Assembly (NCBI GenBank): GCA_002633025.1
Contig: NMRB01001092.1
Location: 22,685-86,684 of the forward strand
Source of the DNA: Notospermus geniculatus
Lineage: Eukaryota > Nemertea > Pilidiophora > Heteronemertea > Lineidae
Length of the DNA: 64,000 nucleotides
Reading direction: 5' to 3'
Below the pieces are notes generated by a model that was given only the letters and a program-made list of their open reading frames with translations, was not told the DNA's origin and did not search any database. Positions 32,601 to 43,409 of this stretch are shown in pieces. How positions within the stretch are numbered: the stretch's first letter is position 1; every line of letters begins with the position of its first letter. Both the position numbers and the translations under genes were made by a program.

Positions 32601-35053
32601 ACTCTTCCTGTCTCGAAGATGGCTCTGTTGTTGCTGGCACAACCCATCCGTCCTCACTTTCATCCGTCCATTCAACGTCATCCTGCACCACCATTCCGTC
32701 CATATCATCACCATCCTCTCCAACATCCTGCACTGTCATTCCGTCCGATTCAACACCACTGTCTATTTACTCAACATCCTGCACGATTCCGTCCATTTCA
32801 TCATCCTCTCCGTCCGTTTATTCATCTNNNNNNNNNNNNNNNNNNNNNNNNNNNNNNNNNNNNNNNNNNNNNNNNNNNNNNNNNNNNNNNNNNNNNNNNN
32901 NNNNNNNNNNNNNNNNNNNNNNNNNNNNNNNNNNNNNNNNNNNNNNNNNNNNNNNNNNNNNNNNNNNNNNNNNNNNNNNNNNNNNNNNNNNNNNNNNNNN
33001 NNNNNNNNNNNNNNNNNNNNNNNNNNNNNNNNNNNNNNNNNNNNNNNNNNNNNNNNNNAGGAAGACCAGGGCTGGCAATGACGGTGAGAATGTGGCATAT
33101 GTGAGGGTGCCATCTCTTGAAGATGGCATCCAATCATATGTCAATTTGAGTGTGGAACTTGGAAACTTCCATGAACCTCCGGAGATGAATGGTGAATTGT
33201 GGCTGAAGATCGGGGCCGATAAAGGTGGTGACAGCACCAAACTTTGTGTGCAAGTTGTCAATGTTGTCAACTGCAACAGTGCCGAAAACACACGCATGAT
33301 GTGCTACTATGAAGGCAGTGACACATTTGACAACATGCACACAATGTTTGGTCCCTATACGAGACAGGTGTCCCACCTTTCATCGCTCAATGTAGGGGGG
33401 GACCAGACAAAACAGACAAGGTGGTTCCTCTTTGGGGATTACAAATTCCTCTGCTCATCAATGGGCCACATGGGGCAAAATGCCATGTACCCTTGTCTGT
33501 TTTGTCTGGTTCCTCTCGATGCCCTGAAACGCACCGACAATTCCCCATCCATCATCCACTCTCCCAAGATGCAATCTGTTTCTGGGGAGTTAGTGGATAA
33601 TCCTGAGTGTTCATGGACCAAGCGGACACAGGCCATGTATTGCCAGGACTTGGAAACTTGTCTGGCAATGCATGGAGAGCCTAAGGACAATTCAAGGAAA
33701 TGCCATAGTGTCTTCGCTCCCATGCTCTTCCCAGTTGAGGTTTCCCAGATTGTCCCTCTCCCCCTCCACCTGTACCTTGGTATTGTACAGGACTTGTACA
33801 AAATGATGGAGGGGGATGCAGCCAAGTTGGATGGCAATCAGGCAAACCTTGACCAGGAAGCATGGGAGGTACTGTCTGAACAACTTGCTGGCAAAAAAGA
33901 TCGTGTCAGCAAGTTGAAGGACAGGATTTCTTCCGAAGAGCTTATAATACAAGCATTTGAGGAACTAGTCTCTTCTGCCAATTCTGCCAAGAGACCACGT
34001 AGAAAGGTCACCCAGAATGAGACTTGTTTCTCAAATGCTTGTGTTATAAACACTAAGGCTTCTGAGAATGTGTATATTTCATCTGGGTCAGAAGGTGAGC
34101 AGGATGATGACGATGAAGACGACCTTTGGGTGGAATGCAACACCTGCAAGGAGTGGTTCCACCCAATGTGCGTCTCCATCGCTGACCCCGCCCACCTTCT
34201 CTCCGTAGATGAAATATACATCTGTCCTTGCTGCTCTGGATCTGCCAACTCAACTGATGTGAATGACATGATGTTATTCACTCAGAATGTGTTGGCAGTA
34301 TCCAGAGCAGATTTGCTGAATCTGGAAAAGGAGTGTCAAGATGACCAAGACGAATTGAATCGGCTCCATGACTTAGCTGCTGCTAAGATGGGGCCCATTC
34401 AATTGGCCTTGGAGGGTAGTCTGAAAAAGCTTGGGGTCGATAAGCAGGCTTATCATTCCCAGTCCTTTGTTGGAAATCATATCCATAATATGCTGAAGAT
34501 GGATGAAAGGACTGGGACTGATAATCCATTTGAGCTGACCTCAGCTTTTTCAGATTACCCTGATCTCAGAGACAAATACTATGAGATCTTCATGCTCCTT
34601 TCCCAGATTCACAGGCTCCTCTTCACTGCCTCCTTTTTGAAAGAAGAGGAGGTGGAGCAGCTCAGTGTGCTATGTTGGCAGTTGGGGATAATGTATCCCA
34701 CACATTTTCCCCAACGCAACATCACACCGAAGCTGCACATCCTGATCTTCCATGTTCCTGACTTTGCCAGACGATGGAAGTCAGTGGGGCTCTTCTCTGA
34801 GAGCGGCCTGGAGAGTATTCACAAGCAAGTGAACTCCCAGGTCCGCACGTTCTGCACCATCAGGTGCAGACAGAGAAGAGCCTCACTTGTCTTCAGAGAG
34901 CATTCTCTGAAGACTACAGCAGACAAGGTGCAGCTGCTGCCATCAGTCGCCAGGAAGTGCACTTCCTGTGGTGCAGGCCGGTACAAGCAGCTGACCAAGT
35001 CTGGCTCCATCATCAGGCAATGTCAGGAATGTGGGGCCAGTGACACCAGTTAA
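32601..35053 (+). CDS. RAG1/Transib-type DDE transposase with embedded PHD-like finger
   Basis: Long exon after the acceptor ttgtttttgttttcag. It opens with a Ser/Thr/Pro-rich part and crosses the N gap (32828-33058, 77 codons if the length is true). It then stays open for about 660 codons to TAA. First acid: GADKGG (Asp at 33218). Second: FGDYKFL (Asp at 33437), followed by a CLFC pair (33494, 33503), then LPLHLYLGIVQDLYKMM. A PHD-like finger lies at 34024-34235 (CFSNAC, CNTCKEWFHPMC, CPCC). Next is HILIFHVPDF (His 34736 and 34751), then ES at 34811. The H-x4-H-V-P then E-S spacing (20 residues from the second His to Glu) equals that around mouse RAG1 H937, H942 and E962. CxxC after the second Asp and LH..G....YK also match. 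A C-terminal zinc ribbon (CTSC, CQEC) follows. An intact frame suggests recent activity or domestication. Confidence 0.75.
32828..33058. other. assembly gap of 231 N
   Basis: Run of N inside the transposase exon. The true length is unknown, so the frame across it is assumed. Confidence 0.99.
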
Positions 35054-35084
35054 ATTGCTTTTCACCTCAACATGACGCCACCGC

Positions 35085-35247
35085 ACCGGTATTCATAAAA
35101 CTACTCAAGTCAAAGCAGACTGAATATATAATACTCTTAGAATGGCCCGAACAAGTGGAATTCAATATGCTCCTTCTCCTTAAGTTGTGTGGACCACTAC
35201 ACTTGATATAATGAGGTCTTAAGATAAGAATTTTTATGAATACCGGT
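35085..35247. mobile_element. MITE
   Basis: 'accggtattcataaaa' is mirrored as 'ttttatgaataccggt'. Confidence 0.85.
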
Positions 35248-35359
35248 CCAGATCTCAAAGTCAGGGGCCCCATGATGCATGGGGTCACTCCGATCTCTGG
35301 CACTCTCTGCCCGTGTTATGTTGAGGTGAAAATCATTTAAGGCCTGGCTTGCCTTCTGT

Positions 35360-35596
35360 GCCCATATTCATAAAACTACTTGGGTCATATTCATAAAGCG
35401 GTTCTATCATTAGAACTGTCTTAGGCTGTTTCAATCAAGTATACTTCATCACTACACTTGGAACCGGCCAAAGTCGGTTCTAACGATACAATCACTTTAT
35501 GAATACGACCCCTTAAGTCTAAGTGTGGCACTTATCCTTTGTTTAACACAAAAGATAAGTATCACAGCTTGACTTAAGTATGTTTATGAATATGGA
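35360..35596. mobile_element. MITE with a second MITE nested inside
   Basis: Outer ends 'cccatattcataaaactact' and '..gtttatgaatatgg'. The inner element at 35382-35511 has 'ggtcatattcataaagcggt' mirrored as 'ctttatgaatacgacc'. Confidence 0.85.
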
Positions 35597-35758
35597 CCTG
35601 ATCCTGGAGGAGGGGACCATATTATATGAAGACAATGTCACAATCAATGAAGAATGATGTGTAAGACAGCATGGTCTTCACATTTTAGTGTTTGTGTACT
35701 TTCCTGGAAAAATATTTCTGGTCCACTGAATCAAATAGTTTTCATTCCTAGTCATTAT

Positions 35759-35908
35759 TCTCCAATCCAGTTCAATGTCAGTGGGACCGGATCCAGTTTC
35801 AGATCTCATTTCACAGAGCCACTTGCGCATTGGAATCACTTGCATTCATGTGAAATGAGATCTGTTACTGGAAATGGACACAGACAATGAATTGGATTGA
35901 GGAACTAG
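35759..35908. mobile_element. MITE
   Basis: 'caatccagttcaatgtcagt' is mirrored imperfectly; the inner arm 'cagatctcatttcac' is mirrored exactly. Confidence 0.8.
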
Positions 35909-36334
35909 GCCCAGGGATAAAAACCGATTTGATGATGTGGTCCAGAAACATTTTTCCAGCACTGTACACACTTACCGGCAACAGACTCATTGTTTCTCTG
36001 TGTGTCGTTCACTGTCAGTCTCCTGTTATGTCACACTGCACTGGCATACGGGCCTCACTGGAAAACATTATACCAGCATAGCAAAACTGGTCGCATGTTG
36101 CTCTTTGTCAGGAGAGACCAAGTATTTGTCACTTTCAATATTGTCCGTCCATGATGAAATCTGAAGCAATCTATTTCTTCCATCCTCTCCTGAGCAACAT
36201 GTGACTCATTTTGCTGTGCTGGGTCATGTATAGTAGACTGCAAGGGGTTGAGTGCATCCTTCATTGATTGTGACGTCGTCTTCATTCTTTTCACTGTAAA
36301 CTCCAGTCATACTTAAGGTCAACTTTACTAAGGG

Positions 36335-36552
36335 CTGTATGCACCAAACGAAGATTATCTTGAACTCAGTTTGAGCCAAAACTTTTCAATGTAAATTAAA
36401 AGGTTACAACTCAACTGACTGAGTTCCAAGAATACAGAATTACAGAGTACGGAGAGTTTGTTGTTCAACTTCTGTAGGAGGAAGAGATACAATAAACCTG
36501 GTCGAGAAAGAATTGGAGAGAAAAAAAGATAATCTTCATTTGGTGCATACAG
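36335..36552. mobile_element. MITE
   Basis: 'ctgtatgcaccaaacgaaga' is mirrored as 'tcttcatttggtgcatacag'. Confidence 0.85.
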
Positions 36553-36628
36553 TCTGATTAGTTTATACTGTAATTGCGTACAATTGCAATGTCGCAAGGA
36601 TAACTTGGTTTACTTTCCATAGTTTCCA

Positions 36629-36748
36629 GGGGCCATATTCATGAAACCTTGCTAGGCTTAGTTGGTCACTAAATCATCCAGTTTGTACAGACCAATGTAC
36701 ACCACTAGCAGCCAACTAAGCTAGCAGGGTTTCATGAATATGGGTCCT
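36629..36748. mobile_element. MITE
   Basis: 'ggccatattcatgaaacc' plus 'ttagttgg' is mirrored as 'ccaactaa' plus 'ggtttcatgaatatggg'. Confidence 0.85.
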
Positions 36749-36826
36749 GTTTTCTGGTGTGAGCAGAAGCTGCTGTGAGGAGTGGAGGATTGGGGAGGGG
36801 AGATTTATTTTGTCAAATATGTGTTC

Positions 36827-36981
36827 ATACTTTTATGGTTGTTGATAGAATGTAATGAGGACAACGTCATATTAAGAATGGTGTAAAGAAGACAGTGTCA
36901 TCACTGTTTTCTTCACATCATTCTTGATTTTGTTGCGTTTTCGTTGTCCTCATTGTGTTCTATTGACAATCATAAAAGTAT
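36827..36981. mobile_element. MITE
   Basis: 'atacttttatggttgttgat' plus 'aatgaggacaacg' is mirrored at 36941-36981. Confidence 0.85.
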
Positions 36982-37445
36982 CAAATAAAAGACTTGAGAA
37001 GTCAGATACATGTATCATCAATGTTATTAATTATTATTCATTAATAAAAAAGTAAAGAAAAATAATATGTACAGTTACTTTTTATTTTCAATTCAAAAGT
37101 GAATTACAACACCACACCAGATCAGACTGCTGGACAGAGAGAGGACCCTAGGCCAGAATGATGCTGAGGAATAAGGACTAATTGGTGATTTCAGTCCCCT
37201 ATCATGAGAAAACCTAGGAGGAATCTCTCCCCTCAGTTAGGCCTAGATATACCATTATACCAATGAAGAAGGAATAATTAGAGATTTCAATCCCCTAATG
37301 AGAAAAACAAAGGAATCTCGCCCATCCCTGCTTAGAAAAGTCTGAGAAAACCAGGCAGGCCGAGACAGATCCACCCTACAAGGCATGGGCCTACATGCCA
37401 ACCACCATCTCAAATACTTTTGTGTGGCGACTGCTGCTTTTATTG

Positions 37446-37484
37446 AGGCACTCATGCGCATGCGCACGTGCGCGCGCACCTCGC
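37446..37484. repeat. alternating purine-pyrimidine tract (Z-DNA prone)
   Basis: catgcgcatgcgcacgtgcg followed by cgcgca: nearly 30 bases of alternating CA/TG/CG steps. Confidence 0.85.
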
Positions 37485-37855
37485 ATATCATTATAAAAGC
37501 TGATCTCGCCATGCTCACAGGTTTTTATTTTCTTGTCTTCTTGGTTGCGTTTTTTCATGGTAAAAACGGCAAGTGTATCATGCATTCCCAGGAAATATCC
37601 AATAATAAGTTGGACAAGCATAATTAGATGTGAATAACTCCCAAAAACCCGTTCGTTTATTGCGTTCAACAAGAATTGGCGTTTTCCCGCCGAAATGCCG
37701 ACCGTCTCCGTTCCGTTTTCCCAGTCGCTGTTTTAGTGACGCCGTCTTTTCGAAGCCGCGCGCTGTATGCAAATGAGCGACGTCATGCGAAATTGATACA
37801 ATGTGATACATGCGAACCAGTGCGTGTCGGTAACAGTCGTGTGTTCCAGTTATGC

Positions 37856-37965
37856 AACACTTCTCAAGGTCAGAGGTCAGGGTCACAGATAACTAGCTCT
37901 AGAGTAGTAAACTTCTCATCGGAAACCATTGACATCGCTCCGATGTCCTTTTCTTGTTATTATTA
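37856..37965. repeat. TGACC-rich interspersed repeat, empty-site copy
   Basis: Shared with 45075-45140 and 45300-45462. Shows the junction 'agctcTAgagtag' without the 88-bp MITE present at 45316-45403. Confidence 0.9.
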
Positions 37966-37967
37966 AG

Positions 37968-38132
37968 GCCTGGTTTTTTTGGCCTCCTTGTTCTGTTACT
38001 ATATTGTGTGTTAAAGTTTATGATTATGTTCTGCTGTTATTTTCCATGTCTGACTTTGTTATGCACCAATGGTGCATATTATGTATGCACTTGGTGAAAT
38101 AAAATTCAATTCAATTCAATTCAATTCAATCA
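37968..38132 (+). repeat. non-LTR retroelement 3' tail with (AATTC)n
   Basis: 'gcacttggtgaaataaaa' is followed by five ATTCA units, typical of LINE/CR1-type 3' ends. No coding part remains. Confidence 0.6.
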
Positions 38133-39570
38133 AAACTAGGACCTGAAACTTTGGGATTTTCCGTTAAACATGGCAACTTTTGCCAAGTTTCATTGAATTC
38201 TGAGATGTCAACTCCAAAAAGTGTCTAAAAAGTGCCATTCTCTCAGAATATGGCTCTCATCTTGTGGTTTTTATGAAAGGTAATAATCTCTAGATTCACG
38301 AGAATGCCAGATTTGTGAGGATTCGCCGTGTACTATGTGAAAACGGCGATTTATCGAGCGAGTTGGGAAACAAAACGGCCGTTCCTAGGCCTATCTATGC
38401 ATTGCGAAATGGTCATGTTGCACTCACTATGGCCTATCCGTGTGTATGTGTTGTCGGTAAGGGTTGCTTTTACGGGCCTGCAGCCCTTTCTGATGGCCCT
38501 TCGGGCCATAGGCCTAATGGCACGTTTTTTTGCCAACACTGGTTAAGTTCCTGTGGCCGCATGCACACGCATGACACCGCTGACCGCTTGCTTTTCACGA
38601 TTAGGCCTATCATCATGTCATGATGTGATCTGTGTTTGCGCGTCAGTTTTGGGCCGTGGAAATCCGTAGGCCTAGGCCTACTGATGTTAACAAAATAAAA
38701 TCCAGTTTAGCCTACCCATTCCCATACAAACCTGCAGTTTTTACTGCCAAAATTGCGGGACAAGTAATCCTTCAGAAAGTCGTGAAAGTGGCTGAAAATG
38801 TCGCGCGGTCATGCCTGCATTAATGTGCATGCCATGGATGATGCCGCATTTCAACCATGTCAACTGGCATTGACTGGCAGTGCGTCATGCTGTTGGCTGA
38901 TGCGGAAGTGACGCGCAGGCCGAGAAACAATTGAAAAATCAATAATCGTAAACTAGGTCAGCGGTTCACCCGGTCCAGGGTATGTTCTTAAATGAACCCG
39001 ACGACAAAATGATGTCCGGGGTTGAGAGAAGTAGGCCTAAGTAGGAGCTGAAGATGATCTGTGAGGGTAGGCCTATTTTGCCACAAACAACATTGTTAAT
39101 GTTACCCGGTACCAAAGATGCAGAACAGTAGAGAAGTTATAGTCCGGGAGCTGGGCGACATTTATTTAAGCTGGAAACTATGCGCAGTATTTTGTATATT
39201 GTAGGGTACTCTTAACATGTACCCCAAAAACCCGATTCTTAAGTTTCCCGGTTGGTGGAGCCACCAGAGGGCGCCAACGAAAGAATTCCAAAATTGCATT
39301 TTATTTCATATTTTATGCTACAAATACAATCTAAGCAACATCAAATAGACAAAATTAACCTTACTAAACAAATTCCCGTAATTTAAGAACACATTATGTG
39401 GTGGAATAGCCATTTAAGAAGGGGGTGAAGTCGGTGCAAGTTGTAATTTATTCAGTCTGAGCACTACAAGAGAGAAACTACTTTCAAAAGTTCCATTAAC
39501 CCCTTCGCGCCGAGTCTCGACTTTGGTCGAGATAGGCCTGTCGGCCTACCACACACCCTCGTATGGCAAG
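38133..39570. other. non-coding stretch
   Basis: No exon identified; many short TAGGCCTA palindromes. Confidence 0.4.
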
Positions 39571-39587
39571 CCGTTTGTTCATTATTT

Positions 39588-40046
39588 CCCAAAACTTAGT
39601 TTTTGCTCCAGAAACTAGGTTTCTGACTTCAAAAACTAAGTTTCTGGTCCAGAAACTTAGTTTTTGGACATCTAACTAGTACTTTGGATCCAGAAACTTA
39701 GTTTCACGAGCAAAAACTAAGATTCTGCACCAAAAACTAAGTTTCTGGACCGAAATCTTGGTTTCTGAAGTCAAAAACTTAGTTTCGGGCCAAAAACTTA
39801 GTTTCTGCTTGCAAAAACCCAGTTATGGAAAGCTGTCGTTCATTAAAGGCAGAAACCATGTTTTTGACTTCAGAAACTAAGTTTTTGGCCCAGACTTAGT
39901 TTTTGACCATCAAACTTGTACTTTGGATCCAAAAACTAAGTTTCTGAATCATAAACTAAGTTTCTGGACCAAAAACTTGGTTTCTGAAGTCAAAAACTTA
40001 GTTTCTGGCAAAAACTTAGTTTCTGCCTGAAACTAAGTTTTTGCCA
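39588..40046. repeat. array of AAACTTAGTTT / AAACTAAGTTT palindromes
   Basis: More than 20 copies of a near-palindromic 11-mer, usually within 'aaaaacttagtttctgg' or its complement. They are arranged in two tandem super-units of about 260 bp. Each has a TACTTTGGATCC centre and mirrored flanks. Confidence 0.92.
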
Positions 40047-40052
40047 GAAACA

Positions 40053-40481
40053 TGTCGATATCTGCAGGGAGATTTCTACTGAACTTGTTGTGGAGATCCA
40101 GGAGAGAGCAGAAAAGCACGACTTGACTCATTGGTTTCTAACTAACATCTGATTTATTGGTCTAAGAAACACATGGCATTGCATATTACATAATACAAGC
40201 GGAAATAACAGTTCACTGAGTTGGTAATTCCTAAAGATAACAAGAGTGCCTGTTCTCAGGCTCTGGTGTGAGAGAAAGATATTTTTGTTGGCTGAACTAA
40301 TTGGTAGATTACTATAGAAACAGGACGTCTTTGTGATGATTATGTAATGATAATCGGCTAAGTTAGCTGAAAGAGAGAGCCTGTAGTCAAGAGGTCTGAG
40401 AATGTTGTTTTAGGGAAAGTTAATTATGGTGATAAGATTGGCTAATGCTAATAACATTGAAATTTGACAGAATTCTCGACA
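40053..40481 (-). repeat. solo LTR of the BEL/Pao element
   Basis: 429 bp, same length as the two LTRs at 59494-59922 and 61516-61944, with TGTCGA...TCGACA ends. About 97-98% similar by eye. No matching TSD is seen at its flanks. Confidence 0.93.
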
Positions 40482-40928
40482 CTATTACTAGATGATTTGG
40501 ACCCTTTATGCAAATTAAGGCACAATAGAGTTATACCTGCCAAACAGTCAACACGTGCTCCCAAAGAGGCTGACAGAGAAAACAGCTTATTCCACGGTTT
40601 AATGTTATTCCATGGTATTGGAGTATTTTCTCGCAATCAGACTGGCTTCATAAAATACAATGCATGCAATGTTGGTGATCCTTATCAGGGATCGGATTTT
40701 CAAAAGTCCCACAGCCTCTATTATGGCGTTAGGTCTTCTTGGCGTTATCTCCTTCAAGCACTAATCCAAAATCATCGCCACGTTAGGTTTATAGTAGTTT
40801 TGAACAACCACGCCAATGGTTGCAATTATTTCAGTCAGTTGGGAGTCAGCAGCCCTTTAACAGAATACAATTTGATGATGCACAGTTCTTCATTCTGCAT
40901 TACTCTACTCCTTAAACATACCCCTTGG

Positions 40929-41172
40929 TATAGTCTGACTCAACCTAGAGGGAACATGAAAGGAATTTGAGTTATGCGAGTTATGGGAAATGTGACATGA
41001 ACTGTGGTTTCTTAATAGACCCAAATAATCCAAGTGGAGAGGGTCTCTAATAGCCATTGAATGCAGAGAGTTCTAATCCACAAGGCCTTGCATTTCACTT
41101 GTGGTCAATGAATGGTCTATTTCGCATTCCAAACATTCCTTTCATGTTCCCTCTAGGTTTAGTCAGACTATA
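40929..41172. mobile_element. MITE
   Basis: 'tatagtctgactcaacctag' plus 'agggaacatgaaaggaat' is mirrored at the other end. Confidence 0.88.
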
Positions 41173-41624
41173 GGTTTAAGTTACACCAGCAAATCTGGCA
41201 TATTAACACCACAGAATAAGCTATTCCATCTTTATGCATTCGACCGCCTATTCCATGAATAGCGTTATACCACAGTTTTGCTTAAACCACCGTTATGCAT
41301 ACCGATGGTATGGGGCTAATAATGCTTGATGCCTCAGCCCCGGACGCTCTTCTCACTGTATCTTTTTGTTGAATTGCCAATAAACAAATACAATACAATA
41401 CCGATGGTGGTACAACCATGAAGTTATACCTGGAATAAGCTATACCTCCCTTAATCCACCTATGCATACGGGCCTATATGAATACGGGGCCTGATCTCCA
41501 TCAATGTATCTGATCTCTATCAACGTATCTTGATCTCTATCAATGTAACATCCATATACCGGAAGAAGCACCTGTACATCGGGAACGATACGACATTTAC
41601 AATGTCATATTGTTGGCTCACAAA

Positions 41625-42665
41625 GTGGCCCTTACTAGTATTTTCGTGTCAGTTTTTGCGTTTCCAATCGATTGTGGAGTCATGTTTTGTCCAATGTTAT
41701 TGATCATGGTATATATACAGTAAACTCGAGTTTAAACCACCGGTTCATAAGCACACCCACAGTCGAAATGGGAGTGAATAAAACATACTAATTACCACGC
41801 TGAATGACTGGAATTGCAAGAACGATCACATCCCAGTGATGGAATGAATAGTTGCCTAAGGCCTAGGGTGAAACTGACCCTACTTTGGGTGTGCTTATGA
41901 ACATACCGAACCGGTGGTTTAAACTCGAGCTTACTGTATATACGCTGAATTGTACCGGTATGTAGTTTTGTCTGAGGTCAACGAAATTTTGATACGTTGC
42001 ATTGTTTTTGAGATGTTGGGTTTTTTGGGGGCTGAAAGAGCGGATGCGTATTGTGCTTGAGGCTGGATTTTCTCCCTTTCAATGAGAAATGAGTTGGGTC
42101 TGAGGACGACGAAAATAGGCCGAATCTGATTCGCACGAGCGTGAGCTAACAGGAGTGAATTGTGAACGAAACTTGGCTCGAAAAATATTGAAGTGGTCAT
42201 TAGTTTTTGTTTGTCAGTGCGTTTGATTTCATCATAACATCGTTGTCGAGAAAAAAAAGAGACCGAATCGACGGATTTTTTCCGAGAACGCAAGACTAGC
42301 CGAATCATTTACCTGGTCGCTTGTTTTACTTCAATCGTGTCTGCACGGATTACGCTACTACGATGTTGACTGGTCTGGGGAGGCAGCCAATCATTTTGCA
42401 AAAGAATGATGTATCACCTGTCCTGGGCCACACGTGTTCATTGTTTGTGTTGTTTCATGCCAGTGGGAAGTGCAGGTGTTATGGAGCTTGCGTGCGGTGA
42501 GTAAGGGCGGACTTCCACCTGAACGTTTTCTGTCGCAATTTTCCTTTTGTAAACTTATAGAAAATTGTCAGACACTCTGTTGCGTGATCAATTTCTCTAG
42601 CGTGGAAGAGGCCTTTAAGAGGTGATAACTAGGTCACGTTTTGGCGATGTGTAGGAGTGAATTGT
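41625..42665. repeat. interspersed repeat, copy 2 (with insertions)
   Basis: Matches 24745-25322, with the 219-bp MITE at 41718-41936 and an extra segment of about 240 bp near 42360-42610. Confidence 0.9.
41718..41936. mobile_element. Tc1/mariner-type MITE with TA target
   Basis: CAGTAAACTCGAGTTTAAAC is mirrored as GTTTAAACTCGAGCTTACTG, with TA on each side. The site is empty in the copy at about 24838. Confidence 0.92.
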
Positions 42666-43409
42666 TATTACTAGTATGAGCTCGGAGGAAATATTTTTTC
42701 CTCCAGGTTATGAGCATGTCATTTAATTTGTAAAATCCATAATGATTGCGTTTGTTTTGTGTGACTTTCGGATTTAGGGTCATTTTGGCCGACGATTGGA
42801 GCTTATATTAGATTTTTTTTCTTAATGCCGAGTAAAATCTTCTACACTTTTGTTTCAGGTTCAACTATACGAAACGGAACTTAACAGGTGGATTCCTTTC
42901 AACGTTGAAGCAATGGGTAGCCGAGGTATTGCATATTGCAGCAAGAAACATTAGGCAATATCACCCATTAGAATTCCTGTTTATACTGGATATCCCCCAC
43001 AATATCCAGGCCTAATCATGCTAATAAAACCAGGCTACTTCACAACTTATATTTTCCTAGGTTCTGAGAAGGGATCATCTTCAAAGAAAAATTTTATCAC
43101 CACAGTCAATCCAATAGTTTATATTATTTTTTGTTAAGCCAGGTCAGTCCTCAACTTGGCAATGCTTGGAGAAACCGCCTACTTATCCAGTGGGTGGCTC
43201 ATTGTGAATAACGGACCTTAGTGGGGGTCAACTCAGCGTGTACCTTTGCTACAGACAAAATTTATGCAAATCCTGATTGGCTTGAACGATTTTGATGATA
43301 TAAAGATTATTTTTCATGTTTGAAGATCCCTGTCAGGGTCTAAGGAGACTAACATTCCAAAGTTGCCTGGTTTGGCCTCAAAATGTTTTGGTGACACCCT
43401 ATTATTCTA

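Noticed and set aside
40464-40970. 168-aa ORF after the solo LTR
   Set aside because: Starts inside the LTR and ends in a MITE; no domain or coding-like composition.
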